Shown here piece after piece: positions 8,198-17,191 of a DNA stretch of 61,742 nt. This DNA is from Planctomycetota bacterium. Lineage in GTDB: Bacteria > Planctomycetota > Planctomycetia > Planctomycetales > Planctomycetaceae. The notes under the pieces were generated by a model, which was given only the letters and a program-made list of their open reading frames with translations, was not told the DNA's origin and searched no databases. Position 1 is the first letter of the stretch. Each line of letters starts with the position of its first letter. Made by a program: the position numbers and the translations under genes. The stretch covers positions 1 through 61,742 of the forward strand of contig JAURQH010000053.1 in NCBI GenBank assembly GCA_030836185.1, in the 5' to 3' direction.

Positions 8198-9685
8198 ATG
8201 GAAGCCCACACACAAAAAGACGTCACACGTCGCAACTTTATCAAAACATCAACCGCAGGCACGATCGCGGCGGGAATGTTGGTTAACCCCGGTACTCAAA
8301 AAAATGTCCGAGGTGCAGATTCCAGCGGCAAGATTCGTATCGGCTTTGTTGGACCCGGTGGACGTGGCTTCGGCGCTCATGTCAAAAGCTTGACCACCTT
8401 GGCGGTAGAAGGTCAGCCGATAGAGCTTGTCGCCGTTTGTGATGTGTTCAGCGAGCATCGTGATAAGGCCGCCGATCATATTGCCAAAGAGACCGGCAAA
8501 GCTCCCAAAAAATATGAAGATTATCGTGACATGTATGAACTGGAAGATCTCGATGCGGTCTGCATCGGAACTCCCGACCATTGGCATGCCAAGCAGACTG
8601 TTGATGCGCTCAATGCGGGCTTGGATGTTTATTGCGAAAAGCCGATGACCAAGACGGTTGAGGAAGCCCTCGAAGTCATGAAGGTCTGGAAAAAGAGTGG
8701 CCAGGTGATGCAGGTGGGCGTGCAATCGACCTCACTACCTGTTTGGGATACGGTCAATCAGTTGCTGAAGTCAGGAAAACTCGGAAAGGTTTTGCAATAT
8801 CAAACGGAGTATTTCCGCAACTCGGTTCAGGGACAATGGCGATACTACAAACTGACTGAATCGATGAACCCCAAGAACATCAACTGGGATCTCTGGCTTG
8901 GTAAAGAGGAAGGATTGGCCGAAGATCGGCCGTTTGACCGAGCCGTCTATAAGCAATGGCGTCGTTTCTGGCCGTTCGGATCGGGAATGTACACCGACCT
9001 GTTCGTCCATCGGACCACGGCCATGTTGAAAGCGACCGGCTTACGATTTCCAGGGCGCGTTGTCGGTTCTGGCGGCTTGTATATGGAATATGATGGTCGT
9101 GATGTCCCCGATGTGGCCACGGTTGTCTCGGAATTCCCGGAAGGTGTTCAAGGTCTTGTGACCGCCACCATGTGTAACCAGAACACTCCTATCCAACAAT
9201 TGATTCGAGGTCATTTCGGGTCGTTCACGTTTGGTAACGGAGAAGGCTTTGAGAACTTCAACTTTGTTCCCGAGCGGCCTCAGGTCACTTTGAACAGCAA
9301 GCTGAAAGAGGAAACTATTCCAACGGAGAAGGTCAAAAACACGACTTATGCCCACTTCAAAAACTGGGTCGAAGCGATGATTGCCCGCGATCCTCAGATG
9401 TGCAATAACCCGACCGACTTGGGAACAGCCGCCATCGTCAATGTGATTTTGGGAGCCATGAGTTATCGGGAAGGGAAAGTCTATCACTTTGATTCTGAGA
9501 CCATGACCGTTCATGATGGATCATCGGCTTGGGCCAAACAGTGGGAAGCTCGTTCGGAAAACCGGGAAAAACCGCAACATATTCCCGGTTGGAAAGCGGG
9601 AGATTACGGCTCAACTCTGCAAGAACCTGATTACATGAAGCTCGCTGGTCCCTGGAAGAATGGAGTGGATCCAGCAAAGTCGTAA
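8198..9685 (+). CDS. Tat-exported Gfo/Idh/MocA family oxidoreductase
   Basis: 495 residues from ATG 8198, preceded by GGAG; an open frame reaches back to 8156. The N-terminus carries a twin-arginine signal (TRRNFIKTSTAG, Arg11-Arg12). The Rossmann fold follows (IRIGFVGPGGRGFGAH, dinucleotide loop) with the family hallmark CEKPMTKT near residue 146 (catalytic-region EKP) and a C-terminal alpha/beta domain. These enzymes oxidise or isomerise sugars using a bound NAD(P), and the planctomycete Tat-exported forms act in the periplasm. The substrate is unknown. A strong hairpin follows at 9712-9745. A paralogue lies at 51572-52963. Confidence 0.88.
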   Translation: MEAHTQKDVTRRNFIKTSTAGTIAAGMLVNPGTQKNVRGADSSGKIRIGFVGPGGRGFGAHVKSLTTLAVEGQPIELVAVCDVFSEHRDKAADHIAKETGKAPKKYEDYRDMYELEDLDAVCIGTPDHWHAKQTVDALNAGLDVYCEKPMTKTVEEALEVMKVWKKSGQVMQVGVQSTSLPVWDTVNQLLKSGKLGKVLQYQTEYFRNSVQGQWRYYKLTESMNPKNINWDLWLGKEEGLAEDRPFDRAVYKQWRRFWPFGSGMYTDLFVHRTTAMLKATGLRFPGRVVGSGGLYMEYDGRDVPDVATVVSEFPEGVQGLVTATMCNQNTPIQQLIRGHFGSFTFGNGEGFENFNFVPERPQVTLNSKLKEETIPTEKVKNTTYAHFKNWVEAMIARDPQMCNNPTDLGTAAIVNVILGAMSYREGKVYHFDSETMTVHDGSSAWAKQWEARSENREKPQHIPGWKAGDYGSTLQEPDYMKLAGPWKNGVDPAKS

Positions 9686-9711
9686 ACCATTCTGCTTATG
9701 ATTGTCACAAA

Positions 9712-9745
9712 AACGGCTGTTTCTCCATTCAGAGAGGCAGCCGTT
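9712..9745 (+). terminator. long hairpin after the oxidoreductase gene
   Basis: AACGGCTG (9712-9719) pairs perfectly with CAGCCGTT (9738-9745), and the inner TTTCTC/GAGAGG extends the stem to 14 pairs around a CATTCA loop. The U-tract is weak (TTCTG), so it may be an imperfect intrinsic terminator or a 3'-end stabiliser. Confidence 0.55.
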
Positions 9746-9847
9746 CTGAATGTTGCCGGGGATTTACATTGACTCTTCTCCATTGATCGACTTAAATAAA
9801 TAGCGAATCAGATTATTTATCCAGAGAACTGAAAAAAGGTACTGACT

Positions 9848-10405
9848 ATGAAACTATTCAAGTTGACGACGGCTGCTTTGATGACTCTTTGCATGGCGGG
9901 TATCGCGTCTGCTGGTGAATACAAGGTGACCGGTGCTCACAACTGTTGCGGAGCCTGTTCCAAGGCAATCACAGAAGCACTAACTGGCGTTGAAGGTGTG
10001 ACTGACATTACCGCCAAGCCAAAAACGACTGAGATCAGTTTTACCGCCCCCGATGATAAAACGGCACGTAAAGCCGTCAATAAACTTGGCTTTGCCGGTT
10101 TTCACGGAAAAGTGACTGGTGGAAAGAATGTTAAGTACAACGAAAAGAATATTGGTGTCGAAGCAGGCAAGGTCGAAAAGTTGACCCTTGTTGGCGTCCA
10201 CAATTGCTGCCCTGGTTGTGCCAAATCAGTCGATGCGGCCATCGCCAAGATTGAAGGGGTGGAAAGTCACAAATACACGAAGACGAAAAAAGGCGTGATT
10301 CTCTCGGGAAACTTTGATGGTCTTGCCGTCGTGAAGTCTTTGAATGATGCTGGATTTCACGTTCGTGCTCCCAAGCCCAAGGGTGAAGCCAAACAGAAGA
10401 AGTAA
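9848..10405 (+). CDS. secreted tandem HMA-like protein with two HNCCxxC motifs
   Basis: 185 residues with a signal peptide (residues 1-22, ending GIASA). The mature part has two ferredoxin-like heavy-metal-associated repeats of about 75 residues each. The metal motif is not the usual GMxCxxC but HNCCGAC at 31-37 and HNCCPGC at 118-124; the following helices (SKAITEALTGVEGVTDI and AKSVDAAIAKIEGV) match HMA helix 1. The tail is lysine-rich. A periplasmic metal carrier or metal sink, perhaps for copper or zinc, is a reasonable inference; it is too small to be an enzyme. A strong terminator follows, and the gene seems monocistronic. Confidence 0.8.
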   Translation: MKLFKLTTAALMTLCMAGIASAGEYKVTGAHNCCGACSKAITEALTGVEGVTDITAKPKTTEISFTAPDDKTARKAVNKLGFAGFHGKVTGGKNVKYNEKNIGVEAGKVEKLTLVGVHNCCPGCAKSVDAAIAKIEGVESHKYTKTKKGVILSGNFDGLAVVKSLNDAGFHVRAPKPKGEAKQKK

Positions 10406-10447
10406 GCTAAGTGATTAGTTCCACGACTGATGCTTTAGTCAAATTAC

Positions 10448-10489
10448 AACCCCCATGTTGGTGAAAACCAGCACGGGGGTTTCTTTTTT
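10448..10489 (+). terminator. strong intrinsic terminator after the HMA-like gene
   Basis: AACCCCC...GTTGGT pairs with ACCAGC...GGGGGTT around a GAAA loop, followed by TTCTTTTTT. The long stem and T-tract are classic, and it separates the HMA-like gene from the convergent SGNH gene. Confidence 0.88.
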
Positions 10490-10510
10490 ATCTCAACTCT
10501 TGGGACATCA

Positions 10511-11860
10511 CTATTTCACGCGTTTGATAAGGTATTTACGCGAGACCGGTTGATTGACCTTGTAAATCTCATCTTCAATCAGTTTTGCTGCGGCGTTGAA
10601 CTCGGCAACACGGTTTTCCATGCCTTCGATCTGCGTGGTCCATTTCTTTAACTCTTCAGCGGCAGCCTCATTATCTGGTTCGGCTTCGGATGTTCTCTTT
10701 GCACGTGCATAGCGTTGGAATTGTGACCATTGCCCCCGCATACTGAGAACCGGCCCGGCGTTCCTTTGTTGATTCAATTCGGCGACTTTTGCGGCCTGTT
10801 CATGCTGAGGAGTTTTTGGATTTTCCTGAAGTTCGATATGACGAGCGAGTTGGACATTCGTGTAAATACCCACAACCTCATCATCAATTTTCATTTCATA
10901 GCGTCCCGGTGCCAACCCATGGATTTCAAGGGACTCTTTGCTCAATTTATGACCGAGTTTCGTTAAAACGGCTCCCGGATGAGCTTCTGCGGGAACGACC
11001 CACGGTAAGCTGTTGGCCTTCCACGTAAAGGAAACGGTATCTGTGGAGACGTTCAAGTCGGTGAGTATGCCTCCAGAAACGGTGGCCGTTGGTTTCCCGT
11101 TGGCTGCCGTGGAAACACGGATATTGGAAACCTGACGAGGAAATCCGAGATCGGTGATGATGGCAGTTGCCATCACGACTTGTCCCGGTGCGTCGGGATG
11201 CACAGCATCTTTGATCAGTGTAAAGTTTGCGTCTTTTTTACGTTGTTCAAACGTGATGTTGTTCAGCGGCCCCCACATATCGACAAAGCCTCGTCCCTCA
11301 TCCGTGGCAAGCTCACGTAGCCAAGTGCCGTAGTAGGTAAGGACGGAATTGTATTCCCGTAACATTGCGGGGTCGCGTTCACGTTTGCCGAGAGTCGATG
11401 CACGTGAATCAAACATAGTCGGCGTCATTGGTATCGAGATTGCTCCGATGCCATCGAGCCGACTGAGAAGTTCCGTCATGTCTTGCTTGTAGGTGTCGAA
11501 AACATCCTGATTAAATGGCTGATAGCTTCCGTCATTCATTCCTATCAGGATCGTGACATATTTGGGTTTGTACGCGGCCACGTCGGCATCAAATCGGGCG
11601 AGAGCGTCCCAGGCTCGGGCTCCTCCGACACCTGCGTTGTGAATTTTGAATCGCTTTGTTGGGAATCGTGTGTAGAGAAAATCTTCGACATATTGAGTGT
11701 AGAGACATTGGTGCGTAATGCTGTCGCCCAGAAAGACGATGGAATCACCATCAGCGAGTGTGACTTTGGAAACAGGTTTGGCCAGATCTTGTGAGTATGC
11801 CGTGGCCGAGACAATCAAGATGGAGGAGAGAATTACGAACGAACGAAGTCGGTGAAACAT
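10511..11860 (-). CDS. secreted SGNH/GDSL-family hydrolase
   Basis: 449 residues with a signal peptide (MFHRLRSFVILSSILIVSATAYS). The four SGNH blocks are visible: GDSI at 45-48 (catalytic Ser), GVGG at 77-80 (Gly oxyanion), GMND at 107-110 (Asn), and DAVH at 218-221 (catalytic Asp and His). These enzymes deacylate or cleave esters, often on plant or algal polysaccharides. The C-terminal 200 residues add a beta-rich part and a charged helical tail (EAEPDNEAAAEELKKWTTQIEGMEN). It probably acts outside the cytoplasm and fits the neighbouring carbohydrate genes. It is divergent from the DUF1080 gene across 349 bases. Confidence 0.88.
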   Translation of the reverse strand: MFHRLRSFVILSSILIVSATAYSQDLAKPVSKVTLADGDSIVFLGDSITHQCLYTQYVEDFLYTRFPTKRFKIHNAGVGGARAWDALARFDADVAAYKPKYVTILIGMNDGSYQPFNQDVFDTYKQDMTELLSRLDGIGAISIPMTPTMFDSRASTLGKRERDPAMLREYNSVLTYYGTWLRELATDEGRGFVDMWGPLNNITFEQRKKDANFTLIKDAVHPDAPGQVVMATAIITDLGFPRQVSNIRVSTAANGKPTATVSGGILTDLNVSTDTVSFTWKANSLPWVVPAEAHPGAVLTKLGHKLSKESLEIHGLAPGRYEMKIDDEVVGIYTNVQLARHIELQENPKTPQHEQAAKVAELNQQRNAGPVLSMRGQWSQFQRYARAKRTSEAEPDNEAAAEELKKWTTQIEGMENRVAEFNAAAKLIEDEIYKVNQPVSRKYLIKRVK

Positions 11861-12209
11861 GTCATTTTCCTGTGGGAAAGAGTCTCTGGTGATTCAATAA
11901 AAGTTTCATTAGATTTGAGTAGATAGCATACATTGATTCTGTCCAGAGAGAAAACGGTATTCCAAAAGCTCATTTTTCTCTAAAATGAGCGGGCAAATTA
12001 TGGTGCCAGGCGCAGTCTTCTCAGACGGAATCTCTGATGTTGGGAAACTCATGAGCGGGGTGAGGCGGTTGTATTCTCGACTCCTGCCAAAATCAGACGA
12101 ATTGTCTCCCAAAAATCCAGGAGAAAAAGTATGGGAATTCACTTGTCTATTCTGGTACAAATGAGATCCCACCCGATCTCTAAACCTACCCATTAGCAGG
12201 AGTTATCTG
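11861..12209. other. 349-base divergent intergenic region with a perfect hairpin
   Basis: GCTCATTTT at 11968-11976 and AAAATGAGC at 11982-11990 form a perfect 9-base stem with a TCTCT loop, about 110 bases upstream of the SGNH start and 220 upstream of the DUF1080 start. No T-run follows on either strand, so an operator or leader structure is more likely than a terminator. AGGAG about 7 bases before ATG 12210 is the ribosome site of the plus-strand gene. No open frame looks coding. Confidence 0.5.
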
Positions 12210-13544
12210 ATGCTTCGTAGTTTGATTTCCCTTTGTTTGATCACTTTGGTTGCAATCCCTGGATTCGCTGCCGAACTAAACACTCCCCCCAAAGGATTTA
12301 CCGCACTTTTCAATGGTGAGAATATGGACGGTTGGCACGGTATGCCACATTTTGACCCTCGTAAACTCGACGCAATGACAGAAGCCGAACAAAAAGCGCA
12401 GATTGCCAAGTGGACGGAAGATGCGAAAATGCATTGGTCTGTCGATCATGGTGAATTAGTCAATGATGGGAAAGGCGCCTATCTGACGACAGACAAATCA
12501 TACGGCGATATTGAATTGCTCATCGAATACAAAACTGTCGCTAAGGCCGATAGCGGTATCTATCTGCGTGGCACACCGCAGGTTCAAATCTGGGACACCA
12601 CCAAAGAAGGTGGTAAGTGGGATCGGAACGCCGACAAAGGTTCTGGCGGTTTGTTCAACAATTCCAAGGGCCAACCGGGCCAACTCCCCCTCGTCAATGC
12701 CGACAAACCTTTTGGAGAATGGAACAGCTTCCGCATCATTCAAGTTGGTGATAAAACAACCGTGTATTACAACGACAAGCTGGTCGTCGATCATGCTGTC
12801 ATGGAGAACTTTTGGGATCGTTCACGTCCCTTGTTTGCTGATGGAGTCATCCAGCTCCAGACACATGGCGGAGAAATTCGGTGGCGAAATCTGTTCGTCC
12901 GCGAAATTCCACACAGTGAAGCAAATGAAATGTTGCAGGCCCACTCTGAGCACAAGAAGGCACAGTTTAAGAGCATCTTCAATGGAAAGAATTTCACCGG
13001 CTGGGAAGGCCCGATTGAAAATTACCAAATCGAAGACGGTGCGATCATGTGCCAAAAAGGGAAGGGTGGTCACATCCATACCGAGAAAGAGTATGCCGAC
13101 TTTGTCGTTCGCCTCGAATTCCAGCTTCCTCCCGGTGGTAACAATGGATTGGCCATTCGTTATCCGGGTAGCGGTAATCCCGCCTATCAGGGAATGACGG
13201 AATTGCAGGTATTGGATAGCGAACATCCAAAATATGCCAAGCTCGATGCTCGTCAGTATCATGGATCCGCATACGGTATGGCGGCCGCTCACCGTGGATA
13301 TTTGCGTCCCCTCGGCGAATGGAACTATCAGGAAGTGACGGTCATAGGATCGACCATTAAAGTGGAACTAAATGGTTATACGATTCTCGATGCTGATCTG
13401 AGCACAATTTCGGAATACATGGCCAATTCTCCGCACCCGGGTAAAACTTTGAAAAAAGGCTATTTCGGATTCGCCGGACACAACGACCCGGTCAAATTTC
13501 GCAATATTTCGATCAACGGCTCTTCACTGATATCGTCTCATTGA
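12210..13544 (+). CDS. secreted protein with two DUF1080 (3-keto-disaccharide hydrolase-type) domains
   Basis: 444 residues with a signal peptide (MLRSLISLCLITLVAIPGFA). Each half is a jelly-roll DUF1080 domain: one at about residues 27-215 beginning GFTALFNGENMDGWHG, and one at about 250-440 beginning FKSIFNGKNFTGWEG. Both carry the YxxxELxxEYK/FVVRLEFQ and ADSGIYLRGTPQVQIWD/NNGLAIRYPG...ELQVLD pattern. The family has laminarinase-like folds and includes hydrolases of 3-keto-disaccharides. Two copies in one chain suggest bivalent substrate binding or a degenerate second copy. It is followed 61 bases later by the FAD oxidoreductase, which suggests a shared transcript. Confidence 0.88.
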   Translation: MLRSLISLCLITLVAIPGFAAELNTPPKGFTALFNGENMDGWHGMPHFDPRKLDAMTEAEQKAQIAKWTEDAKMHWSVDHGELVNDGKGAYLTTDKSYGDIELLIEYKTVAKADSGIYLRGTPQVQIWDTTKEGGKWDRNADKGSGGLFNNSKGQPGQLPLVNADKPFGEWNSFRIIQVGDKTTVYYNDKLVVDHAVMENFWDRSRPLFADGVIQLQTHGGEIRWRNLFVREIPHSEANEMLQAHSEHKKAQFKSIFNGKNFTGWEGPIENYQIEDGAIMCQKGKGGHIHTEKEYADFVVRLEFQLPPGGNNGLAIRYPGSGNPAYQGMTELQVLDSEHPKYAKLDARQYHGSAYGMAAAHRGYLRPLGEWNYQEVTVIGSTIKVELNGYTILDADLSTISEYMANSPHPGKTLKKGYFGFAGHNDPVKFRNISINGSSLISSH

Positions 13545-13605
13545 TTCCAACGGGATGCGTGTCATCAGGATGCGCATCCCGTTTTCTAATTTCAGGGAAA
13601 ACCAA

Positions 13606-15708
13606 ATGCGCTGCTTTATATTCTCGATCTTGGCATCTCTGCTGGCTGGACAATCAACGGCTCTTCACTCTGCGGAATACGATGTCGTCGTTTACGGAGG
13701 AACGTCCGCCGCAGTCACCTCTGCCGTTCAAGCAAAGAAGATGGGGAAATCTGTCGTGATTGTCTCTCCCGACAAACATCTGGGAGGTCTTTCGTCCGGT
13801 GGCCTCGGGTGGACCGACACAGGCAATAAACAGGTGATCGGTGGCCTCTCCCGTGAGTTCTATCATCGCGTCTGGAAGGAATATCAGAAAGACGGTTCGT
13901 GGAAGCAGCAGAATCGCGAGTCGTACGGCAACAAAGGACAGGGGACAGCGGCGATTGACGGTGATGAACGGACGATGTGGATCTTCGAACCGCATGTCGC
14001 CGAACAAGTCTTCGATGATTTTGTGAAAGACTACAAAATCCCCGTGCATCGTAATGAATGGCTCGATCGAAAGAACGGAGTCAAAATGGAGGGGGACAAG
14101 ATTGTTTCCATCACGACTCTCAGCGGCAAAACCTACAAAGGGAAATTGTTTATCGATACAACCTACGAAGGAGACCTGATGGCTGTCGCCGGAGTCTCTT
14201 ATCATGTGGGGCGAGAGGCCAAGGATGTCTATGGAGAAGAATGGAATGGCGTACAAACCGGCGTCCTGCATCACGGGCATCATTTTGGTGTCCTCAAAGA
14301 TCCGATTTCACCTTACAAAGTGCCGGGTGATCCAAGTAGCGGTGTGTTACCTCGCATCAGTACCGAACACCCCGGCGAATACGGGGCAGGGGACAATAAG
14401 GTTCAAGCTTATTGCTTTCGCATGTGTCTGACGAATCACGATGAAAATCGTGTCCCCTTTGCGAAGCCTGAGGGATATGACGCATCGCAGTATGAACTTC
14501 TTGTCAGAATTCTGGATGCAGGTTGGCGGGAAGGATTCCGAAAGTTCGATCCGATTCCCAATTTCAAAACTGACACAAACAATCACGGACCCTTCAGCAC
14601 AGATAACATTGGCTACAACTACGATTACCCGGATGCCAGTTATGAACGCCGGCAAGAAATCATCAAAGAGCATGAAGTCTATCAGCAGGGGTTAATGTAC
14701 TTTCTCGCCAATGATCCACGAGTGCCCCAAGATGTGCGTGAAAAGTTCAATGCCTGGGGATTGGCGAAAGATGAGTTCACCGACAATGGCAACTGGCCAC
14801 ACCAGATTTATGTGCGTGAAGCGCGTCGCATGATTGGCGATTATGTGATGACGGAGAACGAGTTGCTCAAAAAAAGTCCAACACCCGAATCAATCGGCAT
14901 GGGATCATACACGATGGATTCGCACAATGTTCAGCGCTACATCACACCAGACGGATACGTCCAGAACGAAGGAGACATCGGCGTCTCGACGCGTGGGCCG
15001 TATTCAATTGCTCTGGGGAGTGTCCTTCCGAAGAAAGAAGAATGTACGAATCTGGTAGTCCCGGTTTGCGTATCGAGTTCGCATATTGCGTTCGGCAGTA
15101 TCCGTATGGAACCGGTCTTCATGATTTTAGGTCAATCAGCAACAACGGTCGGCGTGATGGCCATTGATGCTGGCACAGCCGTACAAGATGTTGAGTATGA
15201 GGCACTGAAAGAACGCTTGCTCAAAGATGGCCAAGTTCTCGAAGGTGACTTTCTTCCTTCTTACGCTGCCGGGAAAAGTGTCAGTGCAAAATCACTGAAA
15301 GGCATTGTGGTCGATGATGTGAGTGCAAAAGCAGAAGGACATTGGGGACCGGGACACACGGTCGGCCCTTGGGTCGGTCGTTCTTACTTGCATGATGGCA
15401 ATAACGATCAGAGCAAAATGTCGATCCGTTATGAGGCCGAGTTACCGAAAAGTGGACAATACGATGTCCGTGTCTCTTACTCGCCTCACGGCAATCGTGC
15501 CAGTAATGCGTTAGTTGTGATTGAATCTGCGGAGGGGCGTAAGGAAGTTCGCATCAATCAGAAGCAGAAGCCGCCGATTGACGACCTGTTTATTTCGGTG
15601 GGAACATTCACGTTCGAAAAAGGCCAACCTGCCGTCGTGATGATTTCCAATAAGGGGGCTGATGGGTACGTTATCGCTGACGCTGTGCAGTGGGTGAAGA
15701 AGGAGTAA
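13606..15708 (+). CDS. secreted FAD-dependent oxidoreductase with C-terminal golvesin-like domain
   Basis: About 700 residues from ATG 13606, which has AGGG upstream and starts a signal peptide (MRCFIFSILASLLAGQSTALHSA). A FAD-binding Rossmann motif follows at once (YDVVVYGGTSAAVTSAVQAKKMG) with HLGGLSSGGLG after it, the pattern of the planctomycete FAD_oxidored family found in polysaccharide-degradation regions. The last roughly 130 residues (HWGPGHTVGPWVGRSYLHD... and YDVRVSYSPHGNRASNALV) look like the golvesin/xanthan-lyase C-terminal carbohydrate-binding fold. The substrate is unknown; with the upstream DUF1080 protein it may oxidise or modify a sugar. An open frame extends back to 13555, but the signal peptide fixes 13606. 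Confidence 0.85.
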   Translation: MRCFIFSILASLLAGQSTALHSAEYDVVVYGGTSAAVTSAVQAKKMGKSVVIVSPDKHLGGLSSGGLGWTDTGNKQVIGGLSREFYHRVWKEYQKDGSWKQQNRESYGNKGQGTAAIDGDERTMWIFEPHVAEQVFDDFVKDYKIPVHRNEWLDRKNGVKMEGDKIVSITTLSGKTYKGKLFIDTTYEGDLMAVAGVSYHVGREAKDVYGEEWNGVQTGVLHHGHHFGVLKDPISPYKVPGDPSSGVLPRISTEHPGEYGAGDNKVQAYCFRMCLTNHDENRVPFAKPEGYDASQYELLVRILDAGWREGFRKFDPIPNFKTDTNNHGPFSTDNIGYNYDYPDASYERRQEIIKEHEVYQQGLMYFLANDPRVPQDVREKFNAWGLAKDEFTDNGNWPHQIYVREARRMIGDYVMTENELLKKSPTPESIGMGSYTMDSHNVQRYITPDGYVQNEGDIGVSTRGPYSIALGSVLPKKEECTNLVVPVCVSSSHIAFGSIRMEPVFMILGQSATTVGVMAIDAGTAVQDVEYEALKERLLKDGQVLEGDFLPSYAAGKSVSAKSLKGIVVDDVSAKAEGHWGPGHTVGPWVGRSYLHDGNNDQSKMSIRYEAELPKSGQYDVRVSYSPHGNRASNALVVIESAEGRKEVRINQKQKPPIDDLFISVGTFTFEKGQPAVVMISNKGADGYVIADAVQWVKKE

Positions 15709-15733
15709 GAATTGTTCACTGTGAGAGGATAAT

Positions 15734-16156
15734 ATGGGCGTGACTGATTCTCCAAAGTGCCAATCCACCATATTGGCTCTCAATGCAATTTTAATCGGCC
15801 ATTATCTTGTCGCAATCATTCTTTGGGTGATACTCGTATTTGTGACTATCGAACCTTTTTACCGTACTCAACCAGCATTAGTTGCTTTTGAAGAATCTGC
15901 GAAGTGGGCTCTGTATTTTCTCAGCCGCATCTGGAAAAGTGCTATGCCATTGATGCTGTGTCTGTACTCTCTTCACATTAGAAGACGAAATTCTCAACTT
16001 GCATTATGGATCGCATTTGCGAGTGTACTGTTTACTTGTGGGATGGCTAGCTGGGATGTGTGGACAGATCAATGGGACTATCACACCTTGAGTCCCGACA
16101 ACGGATTGAGATGTGACTATTTTTTGAACTGGTGGTGGTGTAGCCATTGTTACTGA
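15734..16156 (+). CDS. small membrane protein, unknown function
   Basis: 140 residues, with GAGAGGATAAT directly before ATG 15734. Three hydrophobic segments are visible: GHYLVAIILWVILVFVTI, an amphipathic-to-hydrophobic AMPLMLCLYSLHI, and LALWIAFASVLFTCGMASW. The C-terminus is aromatic and Cys-rich (FLNWWWCSHCY). It begins 25 bases after the FAD oxidoreductase and could be the last gene of that transcript. No family recognised. Confidence 0.65.
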   Translation: MGVTDSPKCQSTILALNAILIGHYLVAIILWVILVFVTIEPFYRTQPALVAFEESAKWALYFLSRIWKSAMPLMLCLYSLHIRRRNSQLALWIAFASVLFTCGMASWDVWTDQWDYHTLSPDNGLRCDYFLNWWWCSHCY

Positions 16157-16201
16157 ATACTTGGGCAGGAGCCTCCCTGCCATGAATGATTTGCGAAGGA
16201 T

Positions 16202-17014
16202 TCAACCCTCCGCAATCGACATCATCTTCTCCAAGCCAATTGCGGCGACTTCTTCGGGATCCTGTTCCCACAAATCGGGACGGAATAGTTCCAGTGACAG
16301 GCAGCGGTCGTAACCGATCTGCTTCAGGAAACGGCAATAGTTTTTGAGATCAATGACTCCATCGCCGGGCATGACTCGGTCGGGGTCGCGTTGAGTGGAG
16401 GCTTCTGGTTCTGCGGGAGCGTCGTTGAAGTGCGAAATGGCGATTTGCTCGGGTTTGAGATCCTTGATGGCATCGAAACCTCCTCCACCCACATGACAAT
16501 GAAACGGATCAACGACCATGGTCGCATCGGGGTGTCCGCACTCTTCCAAAATCTGCTTGGCGATTTCGATGGTATGGACTTCCTGCGCGAATCCCAAATA
16601 TTCGAAGACCGGCTTCACGCCGAACTCTTTGCCGACATCGAGTAGTTTGGCATATTGACGGGCACCGTGCGCGAGATCGACAGGACCATGAGGCGGCCCG
16701 GCAATCGAATGTGTCGCCCCGACAATTTCGGCTTGGGCGAGACGGCGTTTGATTTCGTCCATCTTATCGACATATTCTTCCCCTTCGTTATCCCACCAAC
16801 CTTTGAGAAAAATGGTCGTCGGGACGAGAAGTCCCGAATCATCGACAGCTTTGCGAATGTCCTGAATCTGTCCGCCTGACTCGATGTAGGAGTCAATATC
16901 GTCATGCCAAAGCTCGATGGCCTTGTAGCCGACCTTGGCTGCGATGCGAATTTTGTCCAAGATGGGAGTCGATTTGATGGTGCTGGAATTGAGAGAATAA
17001 ATGAACTTGACCAT
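16202..17014 (-). CDS. sugar phosphate isomerase/epimerase (xylose-isomerase-like TIM barrel)
   Basis: 270 residues from ATG 17014, with GGGAAG upstream. TIM-barrel features of the AP-endonuclease-2/xylose-isomerase-like family are present: an N-terminal substrate strand (FIYSLNSSTI), and the four metal-site segments PVFEYLGFAQEVH (Glu), MVVDPFHCHVGG (Asp/His), IAISHFNDAP (His) and CLSLELFRPD (Glu). A cytoplasmic sugar or polyol isomerase or epimerase is expected, but the substrate cannot be told from sequence. It is divergent from the DUF1549/1553 gene, so the roughly 180-base gap holds two promoters. Confidence 0.85.
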   Translation of the reverse strand: MVKFIYSLNSSTIKSTPILDKIRIAAKVGYKAIELWHDDIDSYIESGGQIQDIRKAVDDSGLLVPTTIFLKGWWDNEGEEYVDKMDEIKRRLAQAEIVGATHSIAGPPHGPVDLAHGARQYAKLLDVGKEFGVKPVFEYLGFAQEVHTIEIAKQILEECGHPDATMVVDPFHCHVGGGGFDAIKDLKPEQIAISHFNDAPAEPEASTQRDPDRVMPGDGVIDLKNYCRFLKQIGYDRCLSLELFRPDLWEQDPEEVAAIGLEKMMSIAEG

Positions 17015-17137
17015 GAATAATTCTTCCCGGATTGTGCGTCTGAGTGTCAATGCGTATCACAACAGAGTTCTGAGGGAATCTCAAGCGATCCCGTAAGAAC
17101 CTTGAAAATCGCATCTGCCATCCCATCAATTTCCTGT

Positions 17138-17143
17138 TATAAT
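17138..17143 (+). promoter_or_regulatory. -10-like TATAAT before the DUF1549/1553 gene
   Basis: A consensus TATAAT lies 48 bases before ATG 17192. No good -35 hexamer stands 16-18 bases upstream, so this is only a candidate. Confidence 0.3.
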
Positions 17144-17191
17144 AAAACTCCTGCCTACGAGTGACCTTCCTTCTGATAAATACTGAACATC

